Below, piece after piece: positions 63,301 to 64,000 of a DNA stretch of 64,000 nt (position 1 is the first letter of the stretch; each line of letters starts with the position of its first letter). The DNA comes from Myxococcales bacterium (GTDB lineage: Bacteria; Myxococcota_A; Bradymonadia; UBA7976; UBA1532): assembly GCA_002731825.1 (NCBI GenBank), contig PCCS01000034.1, positions 50,227 through 114,226 on the forward strand. The letters are read 5' to 3'. The notes beneath the pieces were generated by a model. It had not been told where the DNA came from and did not search any database. It saw only the letters and a list, made by a program, of their open reading frames with translations. Made by a program: the position numbers and the translations under genes.

Positions 63301-63410
63301 TTCCAGATGAATGTCTCGATATGGGCATGCTCTTACCATCTGAGTGGGCTGCAGCCCCCGAGGGAGACCAGCTTCCCCAATGTCGAATGACACCACCGGA
63401 CGGCGATTGA
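60366..63410 (+). CDS. Secreted protein with HYR-type repeats
   Basis: A 1014-residue protein exported by a signal peptide (LRSTLLLGLAVCMTTAAYA, cleaved before Glu-Lys). Two or three HYR/Ig-like domains follow, the first within about residues 80-180 (VGQDNCIADVEIPNVRATDDRD, DATDSRGNETRGS) and others around 190-440 with conserved Cys pairs. From about 590 the sequence turns helical, with CDTCPAND preceding an unassigned helical domain, then an acidic Pro/Asp-rich C-terminus. The start ATG overlaps the stop of the upstream lipoprotein as ATGA; an internal GTG at 60384 with GGGGGA eight bases before is an alternative start. The coupling suggests that the two make one surface complex. Confidence 0.75.
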   Translation: MMGDVHVVNQRLRSTLLLGLAVCMTTAAYAEKMPAHVFSGGGGKSQTANGSLRHFSAVGVGMAVGDSENGTHRAHHGFLGGARVFANQDQEPPVFDPPLADVEVAVGQDNCIADVEIPNVRATDDRDRNPSISLILVIDANREINVDPGETVGLEPGSYDVLAVATDSRGNETRGSFIIDVVDDVAPVVAAPIPNPTPVGGEAEATSPAGTRVAVNFTCRDNCDQNPDEGDVREVFPFGESQVQLLCTDESGNESATPVTIRVVDTQGPTVVGQVPDRFEIACNAADGARIAVPQVIWSDNGSLAQDLVQSLTINPGANEQSFNVLPDTITLAVGEHTLRYVATDTSNNSSTVDVSVVVTDTGVPRIEVSDLPETGWFGQDASFTFRVIDDCGAPDNLDVAIEPAPSNIVRNGNDITVSYEDDGRYALIISVTDEGGNTARDNSVSFGIDRTAPEVSITSPSQRGVDGDNTLTYPFFGQGQSLGLSVGAEDEGDGLPSGIRSIRVIADPGEFFQKVLAERTFNGAGLPIRGDRSVQNIACDSQEQIAGQSLCTDGAISLRFLEPGNRIIRIEAVDFAGNVGSTNAYFINSNLGAAMRRVRDTLNNIANPCDTCPANDDIDAAPLLRLARKLGDGAHMTDRGYAQAPYGTSIFLGGALKATQSAMADLVGLIRDTDDAAQVTVYTQQARMLVRAARSDLSLYNEWIQGMNPARGQARYVRIGYDVDMQFVSDNLDAMSAAIEGDQYSQAMSNAMSAFFHQKLAHQLWLMDYDEVPTPQEDVDGEVDRFSPNYIQYAKGRAVLGAIRDELTEYLGLINKPAEQTMTQIRNRLSAVVQSLDLLLDQGIANGLEDSEYLEALLDLRSVARNSSLAGNEGAYVRVYQFAIMQVVRWMTHFSLSTAQLFDDAAAGNQMYQYAQSSIDDGIQLLDNREIQAVINLYGDTERALCPIIGIYHCWFLRDEQALLNQNDRDVPIPDDDIPDECLDMGMLLPSEWAAAPEGDQLPQCRMTPPDGD

Positions 63411-63416
63411 TAAGAG

Positions 63417-63432
63417 CCGTCGATTGACGGCG
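63417..63432 (+). terminator. Hairpin after the HYR-type gene, weak terminator candidate
   Basis: A perfect six-base stem GCCGTC / GACGGC around GATT, beginning seven bases after the stop of the preceding gene. It is followed by GCAAAAAGCG rather than a T-run, so it does not look like a standard intrinsic terminator. Confidence 0.25.
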
Positions 63433-63602
63433 CAAAAAGCGTCATCTCCCCCCCCAAGTCTAGATGACATTTATGTATCTTTCCTATGACAGATTTTGAC
63501 TCATTTTGTTGACGACTTATGCAATTCGCTGTATCACCCACGATGCCGGGGTGCACTCTTTTTTCTTATAGCCTCGGAAGGAAAACCAAATCGGGGATAA
63601 CT

Positions 63603-64000
63603 ATGAAGAATTTTCAATTGATTGCATGCCTTTTCGCAGCCTTTGCCTTTGCGTCTTTGACGACAGGGTGTAGCGACGATGATCACGACGACCACGATCA
63701 TGGTGGTGCTGGTGCCGAAGGTGGCGCTGGTGGTGCTGGTGCCGAAGGTGGTGCTGGTGGTGGAAACGTTCCGGCGAGCCCAGATTGTCCAGCTGAGGGC
63801 GACAAATGTCCAGCGGCCTGTACTTACCTTGCAGCCTGCGCTGTCAACAGTGGTATTTGTGTTGGCTATGAGGCCGGAAACGAAGAGACACAAACCGGCA
63901 TTTACGAGAGTTGCCTAGAGACATGTGCAGGTCTGCCTGTCCAAGCAACACTGGTTTGCGGTCACACTGAGTGTAGCCAAACTGTTGCATTGGCCAATGG
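63603..64000 (+). CDS. Lipoprotein with His/Asp cluster and Gly repeats, 3' end outside window
   Basis: Open frame from the ATG at 63603 to the window end (132 codons and two bases), no stop seen, so the gene is partial. Shine-Dalgarno GGGGA is six bases upstream. Signal peptide ends SLTTGC with lipidated Cys23. Right after it is an acidic/His stretch (SDDDHDDHDHGG), then two nearly identical nine-residue repeats GGAGAEGGA and a glycine tail, and from about residue 55 a cysteine-rich region with eight or more cysteines (CPAEGDKCPAACTYLAAC and further). The His/Asp stretch could bind Zn or Ni but that is a guess; the Gly repeat is likely a flexible stalk. It opens a new transcription unit, about 190 bases after the HYR gene. 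Confidence 0.8.
   Translation, partial: MKNFQLIACLFAAFAFASLTTGCSDDDHDDHDHGGAGAEGGAGGAGAEGGAGGGNVPASPDCPAEGDKCPAACTYLAACAVNSGICVGYEAGNEETQTGIYESCLETCAGLPVQATLVCGHTECSQTVALAN
63702..63764 (+). repeat. 27-base tandem repeat in the lipoprotein stalk
   Basis: Two copies of 27 bases (63702-63728, 63729-63755) differ only at a wobble position (ggc versus ggt) and are followed by a nine-base partial copy. They encode GGAGAEGGA. Such repeats can slip during replication and change stalk length. Confidence 0.8.

Noticed and set aside
1..64000. CRISPR arrays, tRNA and rRNA genes, transposons or prophage genes
   Set aside because: No spaced direct-repeat arrays, tRNA cloverleaf or transposase-type readings were noticed; the only tandem repeats are within coding frames.

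Overview
The window looks like chromosomal DNA of a predatory- or social-type delta-proteobacterium, most likely a member of the Myxococcota or a close relative. This is an inference from content: three Hanks-type Ser/Thr kinases (two with C-terminal PEGA repeats, one with AAA and TPR parts), an FHA-domain sigma-54 activator, two zinc-ribbon/double-FHA proteins, three adjacent bactofilins, MopE-type and PPC-type surface lipoproteins, and many lipoproteins with a very short mature N-terminus. No 16S or other rRNA, tRNA, phage, IS or CRISPR was seen. Coding density is very high; once the frameshifted gene at 39052-39667 is counted, no gene-free stretch exceeds 300 bases. The largest gaps (14582-14753, 16910-17088, 18249-18501, 38884-39051, 45264-45456, 63411-63602) hold nothing I can name beyond weak hairpins or promoter-like hexamers.

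Layout. 1-5564: the end of a PEGA protein, a PEGA kinase and a MacB-like ABC pair whose permease carries a cysteine-rich insert. 5685-12122: a small barrel-like protein, threonine aldolase, then a tightly coupled six-gene operon (TPR lipoprotein, ATPase, permease, permease, ATPase, MCE protein) that looks like a heteromeric Mla-type lipid transporter. 12159-18248: a CAP-domain lipoprotein, thiolase, TypA and small proteins. 18502-21066: two FHA proteins. 21063-24916 (minus): an operon with a degenerate MPN-like protein, three bactofilins, PyrE, a lipoprotein and an alpha/beta hydrolase. 25018-33898: MopE-type lipoprotein, FHA-sigma-54 activator divergent from a PEGA kinase, and a lipoprotein coupled to that kinase. 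33959-38883: MutS2 and an SppA protease fused to a barrel-like N-terminal region. 39052-39667: a DUF523/TudS gene broken by one extra G. 39807-49358: TIG-domain lipoprotein, TPR lipoprotein, TlpA-ExbB-ExbD, then FtsB-like, diguanylate cyclase and PhoH. 49362-55030: a nine-haem cytochrome followed by a kinase-AAA-TPR protein. 55148-57121: Hsp33, crotonase and a selenoprotein-W-like protein. 57238-64000: large secreted proteins and the start of a Gly-rich lipoprotein.

How it fits together. The dominant themes are phospho-threonine signalling (kinases writing, FHA domains reading), envelope building (Mla-like and MacB-like transporters, ExbBD, SppA, lipoproteins) and cell shape or division (bactofilins, FtsB-like). 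The clearest non-routine signal is the Mla-like operon: the two ATPases have complementary degenerate motifs, so that one composite ATP site should be canonical and the other impaired, and the two permeases differ at the same position (Glu109 versus Arg109). Starts were moved inward wherever a Shine-Dalgarno sequence, signal peptide or 4-base stop/start overlap favoured it.
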